6,751 nt of DNA from Spirochaetaceae bacterium (GTDB taxonomy: Bacteria > Spirochaetota > Spirochaetia > DSM-27196 > PWMO01): contig PWMO01000457.1 of assembly GCA_003558175.1 (NCBI GenBank), positions 1 through 6,751 on the forward strand, in the 5' to 3' direction. Shown in pieces: positions 1-5,292 of this stretch; positions within the stretch are counted from its first letter, which is position 1; the number at the start of each line of letters is the position of its first letter. Below the pieces are notes generated by a model, which was not told where the DNA came from, ran no database searches, and worked only from the letters and a program-made list of their open reading frames with translations. The translations under genes and the position numbers were made by a program.

Positions 1-660
1 CACGGTGATTGAATCATCCAGCTGTGCGAGCCGGAGCGATACGATCTCCATCACCTTCGCTTCGAGATAAACGCGCGCGATACCGCCGTTCAAGGGGCAA
101 CTCAGCAGCTGCCGCAGTGCCAGCCCGATGCCGGCAGTGGAGTTGCCCAGATCAATCAGCGGCTTGCCTCGTGGGTCCCCAAGGGCGGCGGAAACGGCGG
201 CCGGAATTCTGCATTCAGCATCCGCAAAGCACGCTTCAATCATCCCGGCGGCGGCAAAGAGCGCGACCTCGTGAACCGACTGATCGGGCTGCAGCATCAG
301 TGCACCGCAGATCGTCGGGCCAAGCAGCAGGGAGTCCGAGCGCATGAGATGGAGCGGTTCGCTGCACTCGGCGAGTTCCAGTCGAACCGGCGTAGGTGCG
401 AGATGAAATACAAACTGAAAACAGTCTTCCAGCGGAGTAATGTGTGCTCTCGCCTCAGCGGGTGCATCGCGGCACTGGCCCTGTGCGTACGCAACTCGCG
501 TGCCCAGCATCACCAGCTCTACGGTGCCGCGTCCGATTTCGTGAGGAAGTCGCTGCAGCGAGCGTCCCGCTATTGATGAATGCGACGATAGGTGGAGGGG
601 GCGGTGATCTGCCTGTCCGGCGAAATCGATACTCATCCCGAAGCCGCCGTAAGCGCTCAT
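1..660 (-). CDS. AraC-family transcriptional regulator, N-terminal part (cut by window edge)
   Basis: Reading the minus strand from an ATG at 660 gives 220 codons with no stop, running off the left edge, so the gene is partial. AGGAG lies 5 nt upstream of this ATG on the minus strand and supports the start. Residues about 40-150 look like the loosely conserved ligand-sensing domain of PchR-like AraC regulators. Residues 188-214 match the linker that precedes the helix-turn-helix pair in that group: it starts CPLNGG, continues with VYLEAKVMEI and ends SLRLAQL. The DNA-binding domain should lie beyond position 1. Family members usually run about 300-330 residues, so roughly two thirds is present. 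The protein is cysteine-rich for its size (seven Cys). PchR itself responds to a siderophore, but neither ligand nor target can be read here. The gene is divergent from its right-hand neighbours. The family call rests mainly on the linker, since the diagnostic HTH is missing. Confidence 0.72.
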   Translation of the reverse strand, partial: MSAYGGFGMSIDFAGQADHRPLHLSSHSSIAGRSLQRLPHEIGRGTVELVMLGTRVAYAQGQCRDAPAEARAHITPLEDCFQFVFHLAPTPVRLELAECSEPLHLMRSDSLLLGPTICGALMLQPDQSVHEVALFAAAGMIEACFADAECRIPAAVSAALGDPRGKPLIDLGNSTAGIGLALRQLLSCPLNGGIARVYLEAKVMEIVSLRLAQLDDSITV

Positions 661-665
661 GCTTG

Positions 666-670
666 CTCCT
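666..670 (-). promoter_or_regulatory. Ribosome binding site of the AraC-type gene
   Basis: On the minus strand AGGAG sits 5 nt before the ATG at 660. This strong Shine-Dalgarno sequence fixes the start of the regulator, and the alternative in-frame ATG at codon 9 has no comparable site. Confidence 0.6.
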
Positions 671-691
671 TCGGGTCAAATCTCATAATCC

Positions 692-701
692 AGTATATAC
701 T
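692..701. promoter_or_regulatory. TA-rich palindrome in the divergent spacer (possible -10 or operator)
   Basis: The spacer between the AraC-type gene and the antiporter remnant contains the perfect 10-nt palindrome AGTATATACT, an AT-rich island in GC-rich DNA. It holds a TATACT hexamer on both strands, so it could act as a -10 element or protein-binding site for the regulator about 32 nt upstream of its start. No good -35 was seen at 16-18 nt spacing on either strand, so the role is tentative. Confidence 0.25.
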
Positions 702-716
702 ATTCTGCTCCGGAAT

Positions 717-764
717 GCCCGAGCCGGCGCTACCGGATATCCAACCGCCCGCCGGCTCTCGGGC
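717..764. repeat. Inverted repeat at the edge of the antiporter remnant
   Basis: GAGCCGGCG at 721-729 is exactly complementary to 750-758. Allowing a 2-nt bulge, the arms extend to 717-729 and 750-764 (13 paired bases, 20-nt loop). The loop contains the 8-nt palindrome GGATATCC at 735-742. There is no adjacent U-tract on either strand, so it is not a standard terminator. It sits where recognisable antiporter homology begins. Confidence 0.5.
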
Positions 765-1573
765 CGTTTGTCGATCATCTTTTTGGGGTCGCTGCGGTGG
801 TGAACGCGTTCACGATCATGCTGTTCGGTGTGGTGTTTCCGTTCGCGCCACTCTTGATGGGGATTCAAATGGGGCCGGCGCGCCTGGCACGCCTCGGGCT
901 GTCTCTCTTCGACCTCCTGCTGTCGCTGATGCTTGGCGCTTTGAGCGGGACGCTGATTCACTTCGCAACGCGGAAGGATCGGGCTCACCCACCGCAGGTA
1001 ATCATCATAACGGCCGGCTTTCTTTTGCTGAGCACGGCGGTCTCGGTGGCACTGGGACTCTCTCCGCTCCTGCTGAACATGACCGCCGGGACGCTGTTCG
1101 TTAATCTGTCGCGACGCAGCGAGAGTGTCTTTCGCACCCTGGAGCCGTTGACGCCTCCACTGTACGCGCTGTTCTTCGTTCTCGCAGGGGCAAAGTTCGA
1201 GCCGCTCGCGCTTCTCTCCGGACCGCTTGTGGTGTACGGCGTCATCTATATCGGGTCACGGGTTGTTGGGACCGTCTTCGGCGTTCGTGGGGCGGGACGA
1301 CTGGTTGGTGCGCCGCCCGGTATCCGGAAGAATCTTGGGGCATGCCTGATCCCACAGGCAGGCGTTGCGCTGGGGCTCGTGCTGCTGATGGAGGGTGCTC
1401 CCGTTCTCGGGCAACTTCCTGCGACGGAGACTGCGGCAATGCTGCAGGCGGTCAATATCGTTTTGATGGCCATCTTCGTGAAAGAGATTGCCGGCCCGTC
1501 GATTGTCGCCCTCGCCTTGCGGCGGGGTGTGCTGCAAACCGGGCGTGGTTTTGTCGGTCAGCGGCCGACTTGA
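755..1573 (+). pseudogene. 5'-truncated CPA2-family cation:proton antiporter (C-terminal half, probable remnant)
   Basis: The longest start-to-stop reading is GTG 797 to TGA 1573 (258 aa), but recognisable homology begins in the same frame near 755 (ALGPFVDHLFG) and the frame is open back to a TAA at 686. It matches the second half of CPA2 Na+(K+)/H+ antiporters. These membrane proteins normally have about 380-420 residues and 12-13 helices. Numbering from GTG 797, visible motifs are TAGTLFVNLS (97-106), LEPLTPPLYALFFVLAGA (115-132), and IRKNLGACLIPQAGVALGL (177-195), the last typical of the family's late helices. The first five or so helices are missing, and upstream DNA is occupied by the oppositely oriented AraC-type gene. 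The position where most relatives carry the Asp-Asp or Asn-Asp ion-binding pair reads Val-Asn (AAVVNAF). No convincing Shine-Dalgarno precedes GTG 797. I read this as a non-functional remnant. A short membrane protein of new function is possible but less likely. Confidence 0.65.
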
Positions 1574-1598
1574 CACCCCCCGGGGCGTGTGCTACCGT
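1570..1598 (+). promoter_or_regulatory. Sigma70-type promoter of the fabD-fabG-fabF cluster
   Basis: A perfect TTGACA (-35) lies at 1570-1575. A spacer of 17 nt separates it from TACCGT at 1593-1598 (-10, 3 of 6 consensus bases), which is preceded by an extended -10 TGC at 1590-1592. Transcription would start near 1605, leaving a leader of about 17 nt. The -35 overlaps the TGA stop of the antiporter remnant, so the fab genes have their own promoter. Confidence 0.6.
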
Positions 1599-1610
1599 CC
1601 GCACTAGCTC

Positions 1611-1616
1611 GGGAGG
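1611..1616 (+). promoter_or_regulatory. Ribosome binding site of fabD
   Basis: GGGAGG ends 5 nt before ATG 1622. It fixes the start 11 codons downstream of an upstream in-frame start at 1589. That alternative would lie inside the predicted promoter and add residues with no family resemblance. Confidence 0.65.
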
Positions 1617-1621
1617 TTTAT

Positions 1622-2593
1622 ATGCGCTACAGTTATCTTTTTCCCGGCCAGGGGGCCCAATCGCCCGGAATGGGGCAGGACCTCTACGATTTTTCCGAAG
1701 ACGTGCGCGCACTTTACGCCCTGGCCTCCAAACAGTGTGGATTTGACGTTGCCGCGCTGGTGTTCGAAGGTTCCGAAGAAGACCTCAAGTCCACCGACAA
1801 TACCCAGATCGCCATCACGGCAACAAATCTCGCAGCGGCAACGGTGCTGCACGAGTTCGGCATCAAGAGCGACCGCATCGCCGGTTTCAGCCTTGGCGAG
1901 TATGCAGGGCTGGTGGAGGCAGGGGTGCTTGATGTCGATTCAGTCTTCCCCATCGTCAGAACGCGCGGTCAGGTGATGGAAGAGGCAAGCCGCACGCTGG
2001 ACTCGGACGAAGGCCCTGCGGGCATGACCGCGGTCCTCGGTCTCGACTACGAGACGGTGGCAGAGGTGCTGCAGGCTGTGCCGGACGCGTACCCCGGCAT
2101 TCACAACAGCCCGGCGCAGACGGTGGTATCCGGTACCGCGACGGCGCTTGCAGCGGCTTAGGCGGCGCTCAAAGGCGCCGGTGCGCGGCGGACTGTCCGC
2201 CTCAAGGTGTCGGGGCCGTTTCACAGTCCGCTGATGGAGCAGGCCAGGGCCGCCTTTGAAAAAGCGCTCGCCTCGGTGGAGTTCCAGGATCCCCGCAAAC
2301 CGGTCTATTCCAACGTCACCGGAAAACCGGTAGAATCCGGGGAAGAGTTGAAGCAGCTTTGTGTACAGCAGCTGGTGTCGCCCGTGCGCTGGGTTGCAAC
2401 CATGAGCCAGATGGTTGCCGACGGCGTCTCCGGCTTCGTTGAAGTCGGGCCCGGCACCGTTCTGGGTGGGCTCTGGAACGCCTGGTTGAAGGCCCACCCC
2501 GATGTCATGCTTCAGTGTTCGCCGGTGGGCACGCTGGAGCAGATAGAGTCGCTGGTTTCGGTCGAGCGCAGCCGTTCGGTCGTCTCGGCCTGA
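1622..2593 (+). CDS. fabD: Malonyl-CoA:ACP transacylase FabD, interrupted by an in-frame TAG at codon 180
   Basis: FabD transfers the malonyl group from malonyl-CoA to acyl carrier protein, supplying the extender for cytoplasmic type II fatty-acid synthesis. Read through the TAG at 2159-2161, the frame is 323 codons plus a final TGA, close to the roughly 310 residues usual for the family. Motifs in order: GQGAQ at 9-13; nucleophile Ser90 in GFSLGEY; Arg115 in TRGQVM; HNSPAQTVVSG at 161-171; catalytic His201 in GPFHSPLM; SPVRW in the C-terminal third; VEVGPGTVLGGL near the end. Ser90 and Arg115 lie before the stop and His201 after it, so the 179-residue product would lack part of the active site. 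Both halves are well conserved, in the same frame, and show no other damage. Possible explanations are a sequence error in one codon (Glu or Gln would fit), amber readthrough, or a very recent lesion. Nearby genes end on TAG, which argues against general recoding. First gene of the fab cluster, 54 nt ahead of fabG. Confidence 0.9.
2159..2161 (+). other. In-frame amber codon inside fabD
   Basis: TAG replaces codon 180 between Ala179 and Ala181. The FabD reading frame continues on both sides without shift. A 6-bp GC stem (2163-2168 with 2175-2180, loop 2169-2174) follows almost immediately, but such stems arise easily in this GC-rich DNA. Confidence 0.9.
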
Positions 2594-2633
2594 CCGGGGC
2601 CCGACAGACGGACCACAACGTACGGTCCACAAC

Positions 2634-2639
2634 AAGGAG
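2634..2639 (+). promoter_or_regulatory. Ribosome binding site of fabG
   Basis: AAGGAG lies 8 nt before GTG 2648 and decides that non-ATG start. A small 5-bp inverted repeat (2610-2614 with 2624-2628) lies just upstream in the fabD-fabG gap and could affect the site's access, but it is weak. Confidence 0.6.
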
Positions 2640-2647
2640 TACTCGTC

Positions 2648-3391
2648 GTGTTAGTCAAAGGAAATACCGCACTTGTGACCGGGGGTTCTCGTGGCATCGG
2701 CCGCGAGATCGTGTTGAAGCTGCTGCACAACGGCGCTTCCGTCTACTACATCGACCTCAATCCGGGTGATTCGCTGGAAGAGTACCGTGGGATCGCGGAG
2801 CAGAACGGCCAGACGGTTGTCTACAAAGAAGGTAACGTCGCCGACGAACAGACAATCACCGCCACTACCGAGGAGATCCTCGAAGAGAGTGGTGGCATCG
2901 ATATTCTGGTGAACAACGCCGGCATCACGCGCGACGGATTGATCTTTCGCATGTCGGCTCAGGACTGGCAGGATGTGATAAACATCAACCTTACCAGTGC
3001 GTTCTATATCTCCAAGGTGGTCAGCCGCAGTATGATCAAGCGCCGAGCCGGCTCGATTATTAACGTGGCCTCCATTGTCGGTGTTATCGGCAACGGCGGG
3101 CAGACCAACTACTCCGCTTCCAAGGCGGGCCTGATCGGTTTTACCAAGAGCCTGGCGCGCGAGGTGGCCGGGCGCAACGTGCGGGTCAACGCGATTGCCC
3201 CGGGGTTCATCAACACCAAGATGACCGAAGCACTGACTGAAGAGCAGCGTGACGCGCTGCGGGCGCAGATCCCGATGGCCAGAATCGGCGAGCCCGAAGA
3301 GGTGGCAAAGGTGGTGCTGTTTCTTGCATCCGACCTCGCATCGTATCTCACCGGGCAGGTTATCCATATTACCGGCGGAATGGGCATGTAG
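2648..3391 (+). CDS. fabG: 3-oxoacyl-ACP reductase FabG
   Basis: FabG reduces 3-ketoacyl-ACP to 3-hydroxyacyl-ACP, the first reductive step of each elongation cycle, in the cytoplasm and usually as a tetramer. The product is 247 aa, the normal size for a classical short-chain dehydrogenase/reductase. Visible are the cofactor motif TGGSRGIG (11-18), NNAG (89-92), and the tetrad Asn114, Ser142, Tyr155, Lys159 (YSASK). The PG of IAPGFINT follows at 185-186, and a C-terminal ITGGMGM is as in FabG. The start is a GTG with AAGGAG 8 nt upstream. One oddity is that strand beta-2 ends in Asp36 (YYIDLN). In this superfamily an acidic residue there usually favours NAD(H), whereas Arg15 in the Gly motif is typical of NADPH-using FabG. 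The gene stops 2 nt before fabF, so the two are probably translationally coupled. Assignment to fatty-acid synthesis rests on neighbours as well as motifs, because SDR paralogues are common. Confidence 0.94.
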   Translation: MLVKGNTALVTGGSRGIGREIVLKLLHNGASVYYIDLNPGDSLEEYRGIAEQNGQTVVYKEGNVADEQTITATTEEILEESGGIDILVNNAGITRDGLIFRMSAQDWQDVININLTSAFYISKVVSRSMIKRRAGSIINVASIVGVIGNGGQTNYSASKAGLIGFTKSLAREVAGRNVRVNAIAPGFINTKMTEALTEEQRDALRAQIPMARIGEPEEVAKVVLFLASDLASYLTGQVIHITGGMGM

Positions 3392-3393
3392 AC

Positions 3394-4632
3394 ATGAGGC
3401 GTGTTGTAATTACCGGTCTCGGCACTATCAATCCCCTGGGGCACAACGTTGCGGATTTCTGGGACGCCATACAGGCGGGGCGCAGCGGCGTCGGCCCGAT
3501 CACCCGCTTCGACGTTACCGACTACCAGACCAAGATCGCCGCGGAAGTGAAAGACTTCAACGCGGCGGACTTCATGGACCGCAGGGACGCGCGCAAGATG
3601 GACCTCTTCTCGCAGTATGCGGTTGCCGCCGCGCTGGAAGCAATGCGCGACGCCGGACTGGAAGCGGGTCTGGCTGACCCGTCCCGGCTGGGAGTGATTC
3701 TTGGCGTCGGTATCGGCGGGTTTCAGACGATAGAAGACTCCTACCTGACGCTCTACGAGAAAGGGCCGGGCCGCGTGCCCCCGATGACCATACCCAAGCT
3801 GATAGCAAACATCGGTCCCGGTAACGTCGCCATTGCATTGAATGCGCAGGGGCCGGTGTATTCGCTGGCAACTGCCTGCGCGTCGGGAACAGACGCAATT
3901 GGCAACGCGCTGCGTTGGATCCGTGAAGGGCATGGTGATGTCGTAGTTTCCGGCGGAGTTGAAGCGTGCGTCACCAAGCTGGGTATCTCGGGGTTCAACG
4001 TTATCCAGGCGCTCAGTACCCGCTACAACGATCAGCCCGAGATCGCGTCCCGACCCTTCGACCGCGACCGCGACGGGTTTGTGATTGGCGAGGGTGCCGG
4101 CGTGCTGGTATGCGAAGAGCTCGAACACGCACGCAGGCGGGGAGCCACCATCTACGCCGAGGTTGCCGGTTCCGGAATCAGCTGCGACGCCAACCATCTC
4201 ACCTCGCCCCACCCCGAAGGGCGCGGCGCGATCGCGGCGCTGCGTATGGCGCTTGCCGATGCCGGAATGCAGCCGGAAGAGATCGACTACGTAAATGCCC
4301 ACGGCACCTCAACGCCGGTCAATGACCCGATCGAGACCGCGGTGATCAAGAAGGTCTTCGGCGAACACGTTTCAAAACTGAAGGTCTCGTCGACCAAGTC
4401 GATGCACGGGCATCTCATCGGAGCGGCCGGGGGAGTAGAGGCAATCGTCTGCACGCTGGCGATCCGCGACCAGTTCTTTCCGGCTACCATCAATCTCGAC
4501 AATCCGGACCCCGAGTGCGACCTCGACTACGTTCCGAACACCGGTGTCAAAGGAGCGATCCGCGCAACTATGTCGAACTCGCTGGGCTTCGGCGGGCACA
4601 ACGGCGTGGTGATCATTCGCGCACTCCAATAG
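3394..4632 (+). CDS. fabF: 3-oxoacyl-ACP synthase II FabF
   Basis: FabF is the condensing enzyme of chain elongation. It joins malonyl-ACP to an enzyme-bound acyl chain, releasing CO2 and giving 3-ketoacyl-ACP. The 412-residue product matches the usual length of about 410-415. Nucleophile Cys162 lies in ATACASG. His303 (NAHGTSTPVND) and His338 (STKSMHGH, with Lys335) form the Cys-His-His triad of KAS I/II. The C-terminal glycine loop reads SLGFGGHN (396-403), and the N-terminal VVITGLGTINPLG is typical. ATG 3394 follows the fabG stop by only 2 nt. No strong Shine-Dalgarno is seen, only a weak GGCGGA inside the end of fabG, consistent with coupled translation. In many bacteria acpP sits between fabG and fabF; it is absent here and must be elsewhere. 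FabB is an alternative name within the family, but length and gene order favour FabF. Confidence 0.95.
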   Translation: MRRVVITGLGTINPLGHNVADFWDAIQAGRSGVGPITRFDVTDYQTKIAAEVKDFNAADFMDRRDARKMDLFSQYAVAAALEAMRDAGLEAGLADPSRLGVILGVGIGGFQTIEDSYLTLYEKGPGRVPPMTIPKLIANIGPGNVAIALNAQGPVYSLATACASGTDAIGNALRWIREGHGDVVVSGGVEACVTKLGISGFNVIQALSTRYNDQPEIASRPFDRDRDGFVIGEGAGVLVCEELEHARRRGATIYAEVAGSGISCDANHLTSPHPEGRGAIAALRMALADAGMQPEEIDYVNAHGTSTPVNDPIETAVIKKVFGEHVSKLKVSSTKSMHGHLIGAAGGVEAIVCTLAIRDQFFPATINLDNPDPECDLDYVPNTGVKGAIRATMSNSLGFGGHNGVVIIRALQ

Positions 4633-4648
4633 ATTCGGCGACTGTTTC

Positions 4649-4677
4649 GCGGCTGCCGCGGCGCGTTTGGCAGCCGC
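4649..4677 (+). terminator. Hairpin after fabF, possible terminator lacking a U-tract
   Basis: GCGGCTGCC (4649-4657) pairs perfectly with GGCAGCCGC (4669-4677) around an 11-nt loop, 17 nt after the fabF stop. The position suits the end of the fab transcript. The following bases are GC-rich with no T run, so it is not a classical intrinsic terminator; it may only protect the 3' end or act with Rho. Confidence 0.4.
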
Positions 4678-4690
4678 CGCGAGACGCCGG

Positions 4691-4730
4691 CCGCGGCCAC
4701 GAAGCGCCTGACGCGGCCACAACGCGATCG
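4691..4730. repeat. Short imperfect tandem repeat, two 20-nt units
   Basis: Units 4691-4710 and 4711-4730 agree at 14 of 20 positions and share the exact core CGCGGCCAC (4692-4700, 4712-4720). They lie between the post-fabF hairpin and the next promoter. No function is evident. Confidence 0.35.
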
Positions 4731-4764
4731 GGCGTGACGCTCCCGCCGCACGGTTCAGCGCAGC

Positions 4765-4793
4765 CTGACAAGTAACTGGTTTCGCGCTATCTT
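4765..4793 (+). promoter_or_regulatory. Sigma70-type promoter of the SH3-M48-CHASE2 genes
   Basis: CTGACA at 4765-4770 (5 of 6 matches to the -35 consensus) is separated by exactly 17 nt from TATCTT at 4788-4793 (4 of 6 matches to the -10). A start near 4800 would put the Shine-Dalgarno GGAGGG (4803-4808) at the very start of a short leader. Confidence 0.55.
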
Positions 4794-4802
4794 AGACAGG
4801 GC

Positions 4803-4808
4803 GGAGGG
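4803..4808 (+). promoter_or_regulatory. Ribosome binding site of the SH3-domain gene
   Basis: GGAGGG lies 7 nt before ATG 4816 and supports the start that gives a complete signal peptide. Confidence 0.6.
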
Positions 4809-4815
4809 TTTAGGT

Positions 4816-5292
4816 ATGCGAAGACGACTCGGTTTCGCGACGCTGATCCTGCTTGGGGTTGCCACGGCATTGTGGGCCCAGACCATGATGAGTGTCGAGG
4901 TGCGGGAAACCCAGGTTCGATCGAATCCCAGTTTTCTCGGCAGAGTGGACGCCGTACTGAACTACGGCGATCGCGTCGAGGTTCTGGAGCAGGCCCAGGG
5001 CTGGGCCAGGGTTCGTCATGACGGTGTGACCGGTTGGGTGCATTCTTCGGCACTCACTACCAAGCGCATCGTGATGCAGACCGGCGACGCCGCGGCACAA
5101 CGCGAAGCAACCGGCAGCGAGGTCGCTCTGGCGGGGCGCGGGTTCAACCAGGAGGTCGAAGACCGGTATCGGGCCGAGCAGGGTTTGAACTACGACGCGG
5201 TCGATCGCCTGGAGGGCTATGCGGTTGACGCCGCACGCCTCGCGGCGTTCCTGGAGGAGGGGGCGTTGCGGCTCCCGGGAGGCGACCGATGA
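4816..5292 (+). CDS. Exported SH3-domain protein
   Basis: A 158-residue protein. Residues 1-21 form a signal peptide: MRRR, then a hydrophobic stretch, with likely cleavage after ALWA. There is no lipobox cysteine, so the mature protein should be periplasmic or surface-exposed. Residues about 27-80 are a bacterial SH3 (SH3b) domain: a VRSNPS start, a central GDRVEVLEQAQGWARV, and a closing GVTGWVHSSAL. Such domains often bind cell-wall peptides or proteins. Residues about 107-150 form a second conserved-looking block beginning GFNQEVEDRYRAE, probably helical, with no name I can give. ATG 4816 has a good Shine-Dalgarno and promoter. The stop overlaps the start of the M48 peptidase gene (ATGA), so the two proteins are likely made together and may act together. 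Partner or ligand cannot be read from sequence. Confidence 0.88.
   Translation: MRRRLGFATLILLGVATALWAQTMMSVEVRETQVRSNPSFLGRVDAVLNYGDRVEVLEQAQGWARVRHDGVTGWVHSSALTTKRIVMQTGDAAAQREATGSEVALAGRGFNQEVEDRYRAEQGLNYDAVDRLEGYAVDAARLAAFLEEGALRLPGGDR
5278..5283 (+). promoter_or_regulatory. Ribosome binding site of the M48 peptidase gene
   Basis: GGGAGG lies inside the end of the SH3 gene, 5 nt before ATG 5289 and 8 nt before ATG 5292. Spacing fits either of the two adjacent start codons. Confidence 0.5.

Noticed and set aside
9..803. Several short plus- and minus-strand frames in the first 800 nt
   Set aside because: They overlap the single 220-codon minus-strand frame that has a strong ribosome site and AraC/PchR linker motifs, and none has a recognisable domain.
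592..1104. A 170-codon plus-strand frame spanning the spacer and the start of the antiporter remnant
   Set aside because: It runs out of frame through the antiporter motifs and antisense to the start of the AraC-type gene. The translation is low-complexity shadow sequence.
2159..2161. Genome-wide reassignment of TAG to an amino acid
   Set aside because: fabG, fabF and the M48 gene all end on TAG at the natural length of their families, so TAG works as a normal stop here.
2207..2593. A separate gene starting at GTG 2207, the second half of fabD
   Set aside because: It starts in the middle of the conserved FabD strand before GPFHSPLM, lacks a properly spaced Shine-Dalgarno, and is in the same frame as the first half. 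It is the continuation of fabD.
1940..2635. A 231-codon minus-strand frame opposite fabD
   Set aside because: No domain resemblance and no convincing start signal. It lies opposite the conserved FabD frame, whose motifs continue on both sides of the TAG.
2651..3367. A 238-codon minus-strand frame opposite fabG
   Set aside because: Shadow of FabG, whose full catalytic tetrad is on the plus strand. The antisense product has no family character.
3109..4302. A 397-codon open frame on the minus strand across the end of fabG and most of fabF
   Set aside because: It is antisense to two strongly motif-supported genes, its translation shows no recognisable domain, and long shadow frames are expected opposite GC-rich coding DNA.
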